A DNA stretch of 64,000 bases, taken from Paragordius varius. Lineage: Eukaryota; Nematomorpha. The DNA lies in contig OZ176054.1 in the NCBI GenBank assembly GCA_964247055.1, positions 9,672,001-9,736,000 of the forward strand, written 5' to 3'. This document shows, one piece after another, positions 20,983-32,900 of this stretch; within the stretch, counting starts at the first letter, position 1; each line of letters starts with the position of its first letter. The position numbers and the translations under genes are program-made. The notes beneath the pieces were generated by a model. That model had not been told where the DNA came from and searched no databases. It saw only the letters and a list, made by a program, of their open reading frames with translations.

Positions 20983-21140
20983 ACGTTTTATATCTACCAC
21001 CTTGTCTAGTATAGTTTCATTTCTGGTTTTAAGAAAAATTTTATATTGATTAGTTGGGTTTAAATCCAAAAATTTTGTGCAGATTTCCAAAGTTTTTTCA
21101 TTGATACAGCCATAATCATCTTTCAATATATTGTCGCTTT
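20983..21140 (-). CDS. Fibronectin-III-like exon
   Basis: Acceptor ATAAATCAG at the 21140 side and donor GTAAGT at the 20983 side; 158 nt, phase 1 in and phase 0 out. It encodes DNILKDDYGCINEKTLEI then CTKFLDLNPTNQYKIFLKTR. The block FLDLNPTNQYKIFLKTRNE has the form L-x-P-x-x-x-Y-x-I-x-[VL]-x-[TA] of the F/G strands of FN3 domains. Direct joining to the exon at 22116-22233 would create TAA, so another exon is expected between them. Confidence 0.55.
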
Positions 21141-22115
21141 CTGATTTATAATTAATAAAAATTAATAATATAAAATTATTAGAAATATATAAAACTTTTT
21201 ATGATTTTTAATATTAAACATACACCCAATTAAACTAATTAAATTAATTTTTTTGGTTATTCTAAATTTACATTTTCAGTTCCCACACATTTTATGTAAA
21301 ACAATGTATAAAAATGAAAACTTATATTCCTATATAAAGAGAAAATAGGCGTTTTCCCTGAGTTGTATATCCATGTGTAATGGGAATAGTGTGGATTGTA
21401 CATTAAGGAAATTAACCCCAATTTTGCACAATTTTATTGTATGCATTTTAATGTTAACTTATTCGCAATATAGTCAATCAATCAGCAATACACTAGTGTA
21501 TGAAAAAAAATTTATTTTTTCCTATGTTATATTACTATACTCGTTTATTTTATTACTTTCCTTGTTTTTTTCATAAATTACGTGTTGCCGATTGACCAAC
21601 TTTAATGGCGAATAAGTCAGTACGCATATTCTAATTCAAATGGTTGATTTTAATTTGGTAATGCGTATTAAGCTGGATTTAAGAAATCTAATTTAATAAC
21701 GTCGAAATAATAAAATACTCATATAATTACCAATAAGTGTTTTGCCATCGACTATAAATAAATTAAAAATTATAAAATATAATGTGTGAAGTTGCATAAT
21801 GCCATTTTTAATGTAATAGCTATCTTTCCACTTTATCAAACACAAATGGTCACTTATTAAAATTCTTTTTGGATATTTCGATTATGTAAGATCACATCCT
21901 TTTTTTCTATTTTGGGATTTGAAATTTGATAATATTTCCCATACAAAAAACTAATTATCTGTGCGCTTATTAAAATTTGCACATCTATTGGCTAATATTA
22001 ATATCAAATTAACGCAAAAATATTTAGGATAACTCTTTAATCATTATGATTGTTATATATAATGATTTTATAATTTAGCGGTATAATTTTATTAACATAA
22101 CTATAATACTCTTAC

Positions 22116-22459
22116 AGTAAAATGTTGTCAAGCTTTGACGGGACATAGCCAATGCTCCGTCAAGATTTGTTTGTATCATTATCGAATAATTTCCAGGTTC
22201 CAAATTATTAACCATAAATTTTGGCCTCTCGTTCTAAAATAGATAAAAAGTAAATTAAAAACATATTTATTGAATATTTTATTACCATCGCATTTGTCAA
22301 TTTCACACGTTTCTTTCCAGACATGGTGAATACAATATAACTATTATTGCCCATTTCTGGCACCTTATAATCGAATACAAATTTTGTTGCGTTTCCAGAA
22401 TTTTCAATTCGCATTTCATAGTTCTCTATTTCGATTAAAACAGTTCCCCTTCTCCAATA
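22116..22459 (-). CDS. Two exons of a fibronectin-III-like protein
   Basis: Exon 22286-22459 (58 codons, phase 0/0; acceptor TTATCACAG, donor GTAATA) reads YWRRGTVLIEIENYEMRIEN and later DYKVPEMGNNSYIVFTMSG. A 52-nt intron follows. Exon 22116-22233 (donor GTAAGA, phase 0 in and 1 out) reads NERPKFMVNNLEPGNYSIMI then QTNLDGALAMSRQSL. Together they look like one FN3 fold, with NLEPGNYSIMIQT as the typical F strand. NAT and NNS sequons fit an extracellular protein. Only this strand and this splicing give an open frame. Confidence 0.68.
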
Positions 22460-22705
22460 CTGTGATAAAAAATTTAAACTGCTTATAACTAAATAATTTT
22501 TTGATTCCAACAATTAACAATTTTAAACAAAGGATATTTTATGTTTTGGACTTTATATATATTTAAAATTTTGATAAAAATCGTGGATTCATGTGTTCTT
22601 TATAACAGATCGATTATCACAAAATAATATTTTACAAAACGTATTATAGTTAACAGCATATATACAAAATATAACCTCCAAAACATTGATTTTTTTATAA
22701 ATATA

Positions 22706-23004
22706 TACCATTTACATTTCACCCTTGAACAATCGAATTCACCCTAAAAATAATGTATTTTCAACCTAATATAACTTATATGATTATATATATAGCATAG
22801 TTTATTTTAATTCAGTATTATTTTCATTTTAAACAAAATTACATTTTTTAAAAATATAAAAAATATAAGTAATTTTTAATCTTAAAAAACACATAATTTA
22901 TTTTAGGGTGAAAATGAATTGTTCGAATATAATTTGAATTGTTCAAGGGTGAAATTCAAGGGTGAATATGAATTGTTCAAGAGTGAATTTAAAGTGTAAA
23001 TGAT
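22706..23004. mobile_element. MITE family A, copy 1
   Basis: About 300 bp with imperfect inverted ends: ACCATTTACATTTCACCCTT at the left and, inverted, ATCATTTACACTTTAAATTC at the right, both followed by CTTGAACAAT. It has no coding capacity. Flanking TATA sequences allow a TA duplication. Other copies lie at 47241-47490 and about 49931-50230. Confidence 0.75.
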
Positions 23005-24250
23005 ATATTAACAATCAACAAATTTTATTGATATTTAATTCATACTAAATTTTAGCCCGATTTCAGTGCATATCCTATATTTATGTCCATTTTTCATATG
23101 ATATATTACACTGTGCCGTCATAATGGAAATTATTAGATTGCTAAGAGCTACCAAATAATGTATCGAATAATATATGCGGTATATAATAGAAACAAAGAT
23201 ATTAATTTATCTTATTAACCAAAATCAAATGGCAATTTCATGGTTCATGGTAAATAAAATACATTCTAAAAGTATAAACTTAATTAATGATTTTACATTT
23301 TTTTTTCAAAGGGTATTTCACTCAATATATCGCCTTAAAAAAATGTCTTATATAGAAAATAAATTTTTTGAAAACAACAAAGCTAAAGTAGAGTATAATT
23401 TTTACATACCCAATATATATTATTACTTTTCTCATACATTCGACAAAGAGATCTATCGATTCAGTTTATCGATTTTGTGTATTTTTATGCAAAAGATTTG
23501 GTATCAAAAGCCAAAATGGCGCCTGAAATATATAAACTAAATAGATAGATCTTTTTTCTGCACCAATTATCTTAAAAAAAGAAATAATATATAAATGAAT
23601 GTTTTGTAATAATTATACGTTTCTTCCACTTTGGTGCAAATTATCCAACTTTTTTTATATCGGGCTTATTTTTGAAGAAGATATATTGGAGAAAATATAT
23701 ATGGTGTGATTGAAAAATTAATATAACGTATGTTAACTAGTTTTTATGATTCAAATTTGACCATGCGCGATTTATTATCTTCGATTCTAGGTTTTTTGTA
23801 TCGTCTCAAAAACTCTAAAATTCTTATTGCTAATAATTTTTGTTTAGGTCCATCCTTATAATATAATTTAATTAATTTTGGTTGTCGCGTATTCATGGAT
23901 TTAATTTTATTTGACCTGTGCGATAAAAATGCAATTTTTAATTTTGGTTAATATCATAAAATTAAAAAATATCGTTTTTTCTAGTATTTTAACCGCATTT
24001 CTTAATAATATTCTTTATTCGTAATTATTGGTTATCGAATGATATATCATTCATAAACCTTTATTTTTGCTGTACACCGTGTTATTTAAAGGCTTTAAAT
24101 AAATGAGTAAAATCTATAAAATCCAATATATAATCAATTATATTGTGTTGCGATGAAACATATTATATATAATAAATAGATTTAGTTTATTTAACTAATG
24201 AAAAAAATATGCTGTGTGGTTACAGCCAAAAACTAAAGTATTTTATCAAT
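23005..24250. other. No recognised gene; one unassigned open frame
   Basis: A plus-strand frame of 121 codons at 23175-23540 is basic, rich in Tyr, Phe, Ile and Lys, and matches nothing I recognise. In this AT-rich DNA it may be chance. One or more exons linking 24258 to 22459 on the minus strand should lie here, since the phases of those exons do not join directly, but none stood out. Confidence 0.3.
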
Positions 24251-24257
24251 TGTAGAC

Positions 24258-24481
24258 CTGTGTTGGGAACATCAATTTTTATCATAATGCCATCATCAGT
24301 TTGATTTACGATGGTTGATGTAAGATTGGCATGAAAAAATTCTCTACTCTCTAAAATACTATATATTTTAAAATTTTACCATTTGGTGCCTTTATTGTCG
24401 TTTCTATTTCAAGTTATTAAAAAATAATATTACCTTCAGTTCCGGAATGCTTTACAGGGATCGTAAAAATAAAACTTGTTT
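24258..24481 (-). CDS. Two phase-1 exons of the fibronectin-like gene
   Basis: Exon 24434-24481 (48 nt; acceptor AAATGTTAG, donor GTAATA) reads TSFIFTIPVKHSGTE. After an 83-nt intron, exon 24258-24350 (93 nt; acceptor ATTTTAG, donor GTCTAC) reads SREFFHANLTSTIVNQ then DDGIMIKIDVPNTG. Both are phase 1 at each end, so they join in frame. NLT and NQT sequons fit a secreted or membrane ectodomain. The upstream splice acceptor is only about 10 bases from the end of the large palindrome at 24491. Confidence 0.6.
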
Positions 24482-24490
24482 CTAACATTT

Positions 24491-26378
24491 TACAGTCATG
24501 TAGACTTTATATTGTTAAAAATTTACTTTTTTTCGTTAATTGGGTATTAATATTTGGTAAAGAATATAAAAACAAGAGCAATATGGTATTACCATATCAT
24601 ATTCTTTAAAAAAGTAAAAAATGAAGGGGAAGGGCGTCGGAAATCTTTGGTAAAAAATGAAAATACACTAACTACTAACCCTTCACTTAAATTATGGATA
24701 TTTTGTAATGTTAAATTTTGAGAATATTATAGCAATTTATGTTAACATTTGAAATATTGTTGTTACGTATTTAGATGCGGAATTTTGTGGGTTTTTATCT
24801 TTAATAATTTAATAAATAGTAAAATGGGTATTTTATTATTTATGATTAATAATTAAATTCAATATTTACTATTTATCAACATGATAAATACCTGTATTAA
24901 TCGATATTGGTATCATTTTATATAGTTGTTATTAGTAATTAAAATACAGCTTATATATATATATTAAAATTTAAGGAGATTTTGGATTGTTTTTGTTTAT
25001 GTTATTCATTGTCAATTTTTATGTATTGACATTTTAATCAGGTAAAAATGCGGTTTGTAAATTTAGTCAAATTTATTTTTTTTTGTTTTTTTATTTAACA
25101 TTGTTAATTGTAATTAATTACTATTTATTTAATTTTAAAAAATACAGGTAAAAATGGCGTTTTTTAACAAATTTCAAATTTAATTTTTTTTGTATCATTG
25201 TTATTTGTTATTAATTATCAAATATTTTCGACATTTAAAAAACATGTGAAAATTGCGGTTTTTAATAAAATTAATAAATTTTTAATGATTTGTTCAACCT
25301 TGCTAATTTATTCAAATGATAGTAATTTTTACCTGTATATATCAATGTATCAAAAATATATAGTATATAATAAATTAGCGAGGTTTAACAAAAAAAATCT
25401 TACTAATTTATTAAAAACCGCAATTTTTACCTGTTTTTTAAATGTCCAAAATATTTATTAATTATAACAATGATACAAAAAATGTTAAATTTGAAAAACT
25501 GCCATTTTCACCTGTATTTATTAAAATTTCCAAAATATGGAGTAATTAATTACAATTAACAATGATACAAAAAATAAATTTGAAATTTATTAAAAACCGC
25601 AATTTTTACCTGTATTTATTAAAATGACCAAATAAATTAATTACAATTAACGATGCAAATCCTAAAAATAAAAACTCAATTTTTATTAAATTTATTAAAA
25701 ACTGCAATTTTTACCTGTTATTATTAAACACAATATGTAATTAATTACAATTAACGATGTTAAATAAAAAACAAAAAAAAATTAAATTTGACTAAATTTA
25801 AAAACCGCAATTTTTACCTGATTAAAATTTCAATACATAAAAATTCATAATGAAATAACATAAAAACAAAAACAATCCAAAATCTCCTTAAATTTTAATA
25901 TATATATATATATATATATAAGCTGTATTTTAATTACTAATAACAACTATATAAAATAATACCAATATCGATTAAAACAGGTATTTATAATGTTGAAAAA
26001 TAGTAATTATTGAATTTAATTATGAATCATAAATAATAAAATACCCATTTTACTATTTATTAAATTATTAAAGATAAAAACCCACAAAATTCCGCATCTA
26101 AATACGTAACAACAATATTTCAAATGTTAACATAAATTGCTATAATATTCTCAAAATTTAACATTACAAAATATCCATAATTTAAGTGAAGGGTTAGTAG
26201 TTAGTGTATCATTTTTTACCAAAGATTTCCGACGCCCTTCCCCTTCATTTTTTACTTTTTTAAAGAATATGATATGGTAATACCATATTGCTCTTGTTTT
26301 TATATTCTTTACCAAATATTAATACCCAATTAACGAAAAAAAGTAAATTTTTAACAATATAAAGTCTACATGACTGTA
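24491..26378. mobile_element. 1.9-kb near-perfect palindromic element
   Basis: The sequence from TACAGTCATGTAGACTTTAT at 24491 is mirrored as its reverse complement down to 26378 (ATAAAGTCTACATGACTGTA). The outer arms of about 500 bp are almost identical (for example GAAGGGGAAGGGCGTCGGAA near 24624 and its complement near 26230). The centre is near 25435. TA flanks CAGTCATG on both sides, as in TA-targeting (Tc1/mariner/pogo type) elements. The inner arms hold tandem units of about 104 bp with the core AACCGCAATTTTTACCTG. No transposase frame exists. It lies in an intron of the fibronectin-like gene. Confidence 0.85.
25410..25820 (+). repeat. ~104-bp tandem repeats inside the palindrome
   Basis: The core AAACCGCAATTTTTACCTG recurs at about 25414, 25494 (variant), 25593, 25698 and 25801, each followed by TAATTAATTACAATTAACRATG-like text. 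Inverted copies (CAGGTAAAAATGCGGTTT) lie at 25040, 25146 and 25243 in the other arm. The spacing of the last three units is about 104 bp. Confidence 0.8.
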
Positions 26379-26434
26379 TATACAAACTTTACCATTGTTC
26401 TTATCTATATAAAATATTTCGGTTGTTATATATA

Positions 26435-26474
<40 letters not shown>

Positions 26475-26914
26475 TAAATATATAATAAAAACGAACATGG
26501 CTAATTTTGTGTAATAAATATCTTAGGATTATTCAACAACCAAATGTTTGATAAAAAATACTTCAAAAAGATTTACACTAATATTCATCAATGATTGCCG
26601 AAAAGACAATGTTCAAAAAATCAAGATGTGCTTTTTATTGTTGTTTATAACTATTTTTATGGGTATTAACCATATTTAAACGTAACAAATAAAATAACCA
26701 TGTTTTATTTGTGCAAAAGCATTTTTTACACGGTAAAATTGAAAATGTTATGTGTATTATCGAATCAAGACGGATTCGAAGATATATATGGATGAATAAC
26801 ACAATAGGTCGATTAAAAATGTGTGAACCGCATATGGGGCTTATCGCGCAGTCTGTTTCAATGGTAACCATAAATTATTTTAAAATTAAAAGTTTGCGTT
26901 TTTGTAACAATTAA
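26379..26914. other. (AT)n tract and unassigned open frame
   Basis: An (AT)n microsatellite lies at about 26438-26470. A plus-strand frame at 26711-26914 reads IESRRIRRYIWMNNTIGRLK then CEPHMGLIAQSVSM, followed by GTAACC, which could be a donor. The basic, ordered look suggests a real or fossil coding segment, but I do not recognise it. Confidence 0.3.
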
Positions 26915-27492
26915 CACTTGGATACAACACATTCATTTCAGTCCTTCGATTCAAATTGGGTTAGTTGGATACCCCAGGCCTGTTTAAAACTAAATTCTTC
27001 AAATAATATAGAAGGAATCGAAACCATGGCAAAATTTTGCACTTATATAACATTAAAAAACCGATATATATAAAATATTTTATTCAAATATACTTGATAT
27101 TACTTATTTTAAGCTAAGACCGAAAGGTAAAAATTCTGTCAACGTGACATGTGTGCGGTAAAATTGAAAAATAATACAAGATAAACCGCTTTTTCTGTTT
27201 CTATCAATGTTAGATGTAATTTAAATAAAAAATAAGCTTTAATTCTACCCTTAAAATTAATGAAAGACGATATTTTGCAAAAATTTTGTAAAATAAAAAT
27301 TGCGGCGAAGTAGTTTGACATGGAACTTTTTTTTCAAAACAAAATTTCATTTAGATATTTTGGCATGTTTATATAATTTTTATTAGGATAGAAGCATAAA
27401 TTAAATTGGGACCGTTTCATTCAGTAGTTTTTTAAAAGTCTTAACTCAAATTTAGACTGGGGTATTTAGGTACCCCAAATTGAATCGAAGTG
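26915..27492. mobile_element. TTAA-flanked MITE (piggyBac-like)
   Basis: TTAA at 26911-26914 and 27493-27496 flank a 578-bp element whose ends read CACTTGGATACAAC and, inverted, CACTTCGATTCAATTTGGGG. A subterminal GATTCAAATTGGG and ACCCCAG motif is inverted at the other end. There is no transposase. The TTAA target is the mark of the piggyBac superfamily. A related copy starts near 28890, and a relic near 1392 is possible. Confidence 0.75.
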
Positions 27493-27540
27493 TTAATATC
27501 GATATCAACTTTGATAGAAATAAAATCCTTCCGTAAATAC

Positions 27541-27573
27541 CTTCAGTGTTGGTTATTATCCCATGATTGGTAT
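27541..27573 (-). CDS. 33-nt phase-1 micro-exon (candidate)
   Basis: Acceptor AAAATTTTAG on the 27573 side and donor GTATTT on the 27541 side bracket 33 nt, phase 1/1, coding TNHGIITNTE. The style matches the micro-exons at 34.8-40.7 kb. The partner exons are not known. Confidence 0.35.
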
Positions 27574-27885
27574 CTAAAATTTTTAGAAAATACAATTACC
27601 GCATGGATAATATTAAAATAAATTTTTATCAAAATAACAATATTTTTCGTGAGAGATGAAGGCAATCCGATACATGTAGTTAACGGTATTAATTATAAAA
27701 AAATCAACTTAGTTGCTACTCTTAATTATATATTATAAAATTAACACTGAATATTTTTTATGTATATGTTTTTTATCACAATATAATGTGAAAAACATGC
27801 ATTCAAATTGGTCGGTTACCAACTGTTATAGCTTTTTTCGTAAATCTTATTAACCCCTTATAAATAAAACACCAACTAATATTAA

Positions 27886-28508
27886 TTATTCACCTTTACC
27901 GAGTTTGAACATACCTGAAAAAGTATATCCTCTCGAAGCTATAGTACTTCCAATCATCCCTGTTAAAATATATTATTTTGATACCTCCAATGGTTGAGCC
28001 CAATATCCCTCCAAAAACAATTCCTGTTTATTTGTAATGATTTATATCGATTTTATAAAGCATTACCTTTCCCAACTGTTATTAATACCGATATTAGAAC
28101 ATAATATAGTAACTATTATTATAGAGACAAAATGTAATAACTTAAAGACATATATTTTTTAAAGTAACAGCTTATTTAAATCTTTATATTTTGGCTAAAG
28201 GGTAGCGAAATTTGGAATAGAGGTTCAAAGTTAAGCACTCATAATTCAATATTTTACACTATTATCATATGTTAATTAGTAAAAATCATATAAAAAAATA
28301 TTAGTCTGTTAGTTTTTACGTTTTGTCTTCATTATGATTATATACATATTTGAAATTTTAATACGCTACCGATTGCCGTTTTGCCTAAAATGATAAATAA
28401 CAAATTAAGTATTGATGAACAGTAGACAATATTTAAATAGAATACCGCCAATAGCTGTTTGTATAGCCCTTTTTAGTGTGTTCGGGATATGGGGCGTCGA
28501 TTTGTATC
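27886..28508 (-). CDS. Small glycine-rich membrane protein, split gene (partial)
   Basis: Three minus-strand exons in one phase. Exon 28446-28508 (acceptor TATACAG, donor GTATTC) reads YKSTPHIPNTLKRAIQTAIG. Exon 27985-28023 (acceptor AAACAG, donor GTATCA) reads IVFGGILGSTIG. Exon 27886-27959 reads MIGSTIASRGYTFSGMFKLG and ends GKGE-stop. The intron at 27960-27984 is 25 nt. A 9-nt exon (TTGGGAAAG, ending at 28067) may lie between the first two; it also keeps phase 1. The joined segment is a glycine-zipper transmembrane helix (GGxxGxxxGG) preceded by an amphipathic basic stretch, as in small mitochondrial or organelle membrane proteins, but I do not recognise the family. The first exon was not found. 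A second, Trp-rich reading frame is also open through these exons. Confidence 0.5.
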
Positions 28509-28589
28509 CTGTATAGTTTATTAAGATACATATTTAATATTTACATATTGAACTTGATTTTTCCGGTTATCGTTTGATGTATATATATA

Positions 28590-29260
28590 GCACCCTTATA
28601 GTTGGCCACTTAGCATTATTTACTGCCATGTTTAGTGGTAAACTATACTTGCCTCATGCCATCCAGAAAAATTTGGTAATAGAAAAAAGATATATTTGAT
28701 ATCAAAAGATTTAAAAATAACTGAAATACTACTATTTGACCTATGGGAGCACGTTTACTTCAAAAAGTGTAACCATTTAGTTAACTTTTTTCTTATTTAA
28801 TATTTAAGATGAGTATATAATAAATCACCATTTTAATTATTTATTGATTATTAATCAGCTGTGAGCCGCCCTTTTTTATTTTTGGCTTTTTACTTGGATA
28901 CAACGCATTCATTTCGGCATCCGATCCAAATTAGGGTCTTTGGGATCCAGGCCTATTCAAAATCGAATATTCTAAATTTATGGAACAAATTGGAACCATT
29001 GCAAAAGTTTGCGCTTATTTAATATTGATGCATCGTAAAAAAAAGAATCTTTTAAAAATACTTAATAGCACTTATTTTATGGATATACCTTAAGGTTAAA
29101 ATATAGTCGACATGACATGTGTAAATTAGCTAAATGTAAAATTATGCATTAACCCTTTTTTTGTTTATATCTGTTTATATCAATTTTAGATGTTTTTCCG
29201 TAATAATTTAGTTAATAATTATTCAATAAAATGCGCGAAATCACCATTATAATATTTTTT
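28590..29260. repeat. Relic of the TTAA-MITE family
   Basis: From about 28894, ACTTGGATACAACGCATTCA aligns with the left end of the MITE at 26915, and the similarity continues to TCGACATGACATGTG near 29110. The right end is not recognisable. No gene was seen in the rest of the interval. Confidence 0.55.
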
Positions 29261-29495
29261 TATATTTTTATTATTTTCGTTTTATTTAAAGTATATTACA
29301 TTTTCCTTTTCATAATTCTTATCCCTCATTGGAGTTGTAATAATGCGTATTTTATTTTTTCATTTTTAATTATTAATATGTTTATTATATGAATTTGTTT
29401 ATGAGGGTTAAAAAGGTAAATTTCTTGTGCATTCGGGAGATTGGATATCTTGGAAACGGCGCTAAGACGTTAGAGGGTAACTATAAAATATAATA

Positions 29496-29902
29496 CCATT
29501 TGCACACTAAGAGTGTCATTAAACACTTCAAGTTGGTCCTTGAACATTTCAGGTGGGTCCTACATTTTCTTCTAACATTGTGTTATAACTTTAATCAATC
29601 AAATCATTTATTGTTTATCTATTTTATCATTTTTAACGTATTTTCTTTATTTATAAACTTTTAAATCCATCACCGTATATCTTTATACTTTCTTAAAAAA
29701 TATTTTTTATATTATTAAAATATATAAATTTTTTGGGTTGTTAATCTTAATTTTTTGTTAAAAACATTTATGTAATTATCATAAACTAAGAAAATAGGTA
29801 AAAAAATAATAAAATAAAAATACATCTAAAAATCATGGTTATCAAATTTAAAAATTTTATAGACCAACTTGAAGTGTTCAGGGACACTCTTAGTGCAAAT
29901 AT
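29496..29902. mobile_element. MITE family B, copy 1
   Basis: About 407 bp with inverted ends: CATTTGCACACTAAGAGTGT at the left and, inverted, ATATTTGCACTAAGAGTGTC at the right, followed inward by ACACTTCAAGTTGGTCCTTG on both sides. It has no coding capacity. The second copy is at 41461-42034. Confidence 0.8.
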
Positions 29903-29929
29903 GATATTTTATTCAGGTTCTTAGGATGG

Positions 29930-32900
29930 TTACAGTGGGGTCGCCATGATGTTGTGTCCAAGATTCGCCAATCAAGGAATTGAGTTTAAACGTGCTTAAA
30001 ATTATAAGTATTGACTTATTGTTAGATAAGAGGGTTTTTACCATCTTATCGTTTATGCTCCCCAGATAGGATTGAGTAAACTACAGAAAGATAAATTTTA
30101 TGATTTGTTAGAGGAAGAAATGAATTCATTAATGAAAGACAGAAAAATCATATTTTTTGGCAATTTCAATGGGCATGTAGGACAAAATAGAAGATGTTTT
30201 AAGTCTTGGCATGGCGGAAAAGGTTACGGGGTTAAAAATAACAAAGGGACTAGTTTAAGATTTGCTCAACCATATAACTTAGCTATAACAAATACCTTCT
30301 TTACTAATAGGGATAGCCACTTAATTACCTTGAAAGTGAAAATGAGAAGTCACAAATCAATTATATCCTTGTATTGCGAAAGTCTTTAAAGTACTATGTG
30401 GACTGCAAAGTCATACCTAACCTGTAGATTAGTACACAACATATTTTAATTATGTGTAAGTATATGACAGGTATACCAAATGTTATTAAAAAGCGTAAGC
30501 TTATAGTGCCAAAGGTAATTAAATGGGACTTAAAAAACAGTAAAGAAAGATTTGTAGAAACCGTACGCATACCAGACAGGAACATTGTTGCAGAAATTGT
30601 CTCAGGTGACTAAATTAGAGAAGCGGGAATTAAGGTGTGTGGAATGAAAGGTGATAGAAATCAGTTGTACGAGGCATGGCTGAAAGACAAAAGTGGATTT
30701 TGAAATAGCGAGAGAAAAGTAAAGCTTTTAAAATGTGTTGTTTTACCCACCAAGCAGAAGACAAGGAATAATATAAAAGGATTAATAAGGAACTTAAAAG
30801 GCTTGTGAGGATGGTCAAAAAAGAGAAAACGGAATTACTATATGAGGAGTTTAATCGTGAGAAAGGTCCAAACAAAGTTTTTTAAATTGATCGACTAAGA
30901 CACAGAAGAAAGCTGCCCCCTTAAGCGACCGCTATTAAGACACAACCGGTAAATTACTCGTTGCGTTGAGGAAGAGAATTCGAAGAGGTGGACAGAACGG
31001 ACCTCGAATTGGGCGTCAGTAAAACGAATTTACCCGACACCAGATTATGTAACTGCGCCTATTGAAAGTATTTTTAAAGAAGTCCGGGTTGGTTTAGAAG
31101 AGTGTCTCTAAATAAAGCTGTAGATCCAAATGATATTAACATAAACTATTGGAAAATAAAGTCAGAGAAAGTTGATTTTTAAACGAATATTTTTATAGTA
31201 GTTGCTACAGGTATCTAATGAAAGGATAGTTTAACTGTTCTTATATTTAAGGGCAACGGAGATATTGATTGTAACAAATACAGATGGATAAGATGGATGT
31301 CGCTTACAATGAGTTATTGGGGAAAATACTAGAGAAACGGGTAAGAAAAATGGTTAGAGAGGGTAATCAATTTGATTTAATTCCGGGAATGTCCGCGATC
31401 GATCCTATTCACGCATGATGGCGAATTGAAAAGCATATGGAAATAAATGTAAAAGGAGTTGGGTGGTATTTTTCTCCACATTGAAAAGGGGTTTGAGAGG
31501 ATACAACGGAGTTATGGTGGAGTTTAGAATCAAAAAACGTTCCTAAAAATTACATAAAAATTCAAAAAGCATGTACGGCTCTCATCATACCAAAGTTGCA
31601 ACAAACCAGGGAGTGTCAGATCCTATTGAAATAAACCCAGGCGTCTAACGAAATTTCAAAAAAGTGCGGTAATATGATGGCCGATAATTTCTTTATGCAG
31701 GCGACCTAATAGTGCTGTCAGACTAGTTGCATGAATTAAAAGAATTGGTGAACAAATGGATTGATGTGTTACGACGGGGTGGTTTAAAAGTTAATAAAAA
31801 AAGGAACTTATAAATTTTGGTGAAAAAATGATAAATGGAATTGGAAGAAGGTTGGGTATTAAAAGGTCAGAAAAATGCAAATATTTAGGCGATTATAGCA
31901 GCAGATGGATCTTTAACGCATGATATAAATCTAAGAATTCGAATCGTTGGGCAAATAAAAAAAATCTCAAATGTTTTGTGTAATAAAAAAATTGACCTAA
32001 AAGTCAAGTGAAGATTTAAGTGCTGTTGTATGTCCAACATGGATGTACAACTCACAGACATCGGTAATAAAATCAGAAGAGAGGCACAAGTTACGGAAAT
32101 GAGAATGCTTTGATTGATGTGCGGTGTAACGAGGAAAGACAACATGAGTAATGCACTGTGTGCAAAAATTTTTTAACAAAATATTTCATGAGAGAACTTA
32201 TGACGAGGAATTCATTTGCCGTAAAAAATTTTATTTGTTTACGACCTAGTTTTTGAAATATTGAGAGAAAATGGAAATCGGGCAAAAGGTGAAAATTAAG
32301 GATAATTAAGGATAATTAAAAAAATAATGATAAAATTTGAGATATTATGGTTTAGTATCATTTTAGGAGATATTTTCAAAATATAAATAGCCTAAAATCA
32401 TATAGTTAGGGTTTCTATAAAATCTCAGCTCAAAAGATAGCGTTTTTCTTTGAACACAGTTAAAGACAAAAAATTTTTTATGAAACTATATTAAAATATT
32501 TTTTTTCATTATCTACTAGCTAAATTAAAATCTTAACATTCATATTTTATTCAGTAAAAAAACTTATATATCAAATAAAACCAAAAATATTGTATTTTAT
32601 TTTTTCATTTTTTTGCCATCTGGTTTATGAGTGTATAAAAAATTTATACTGTTTTATTTTGGAATCTTACATGAGTGCGAATTATAAAGTATATAATTTA
32701 TGCAAAGTAAATATAAAAGTAATGGAATATCAACCAACAATTCTTACAAATTCCCGTAACAAACTTGTTTAACACAAGTTAATATTTCTACTGGGATATG
32801 TACGGATTTTAAATTAATTTCCACTAATTGTAATTTTATTTTGTAATGTGAAGTTCCAAAATAGACAGTAAATTTTTATACCGTTATAAACCAGAAAAAA

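Noticed and set aside
21141-22115. Direct splice from exon 22116-22233 to exon 20983-21140
   Set aside because: The split codon would be TAA. Either another exon lies between or one border is wrong.
25198-25461. 87-codon open frame in the palindrome centre
   Set aside because: It is a product of inverted AT-rich repeat units and has no protein-like composition.
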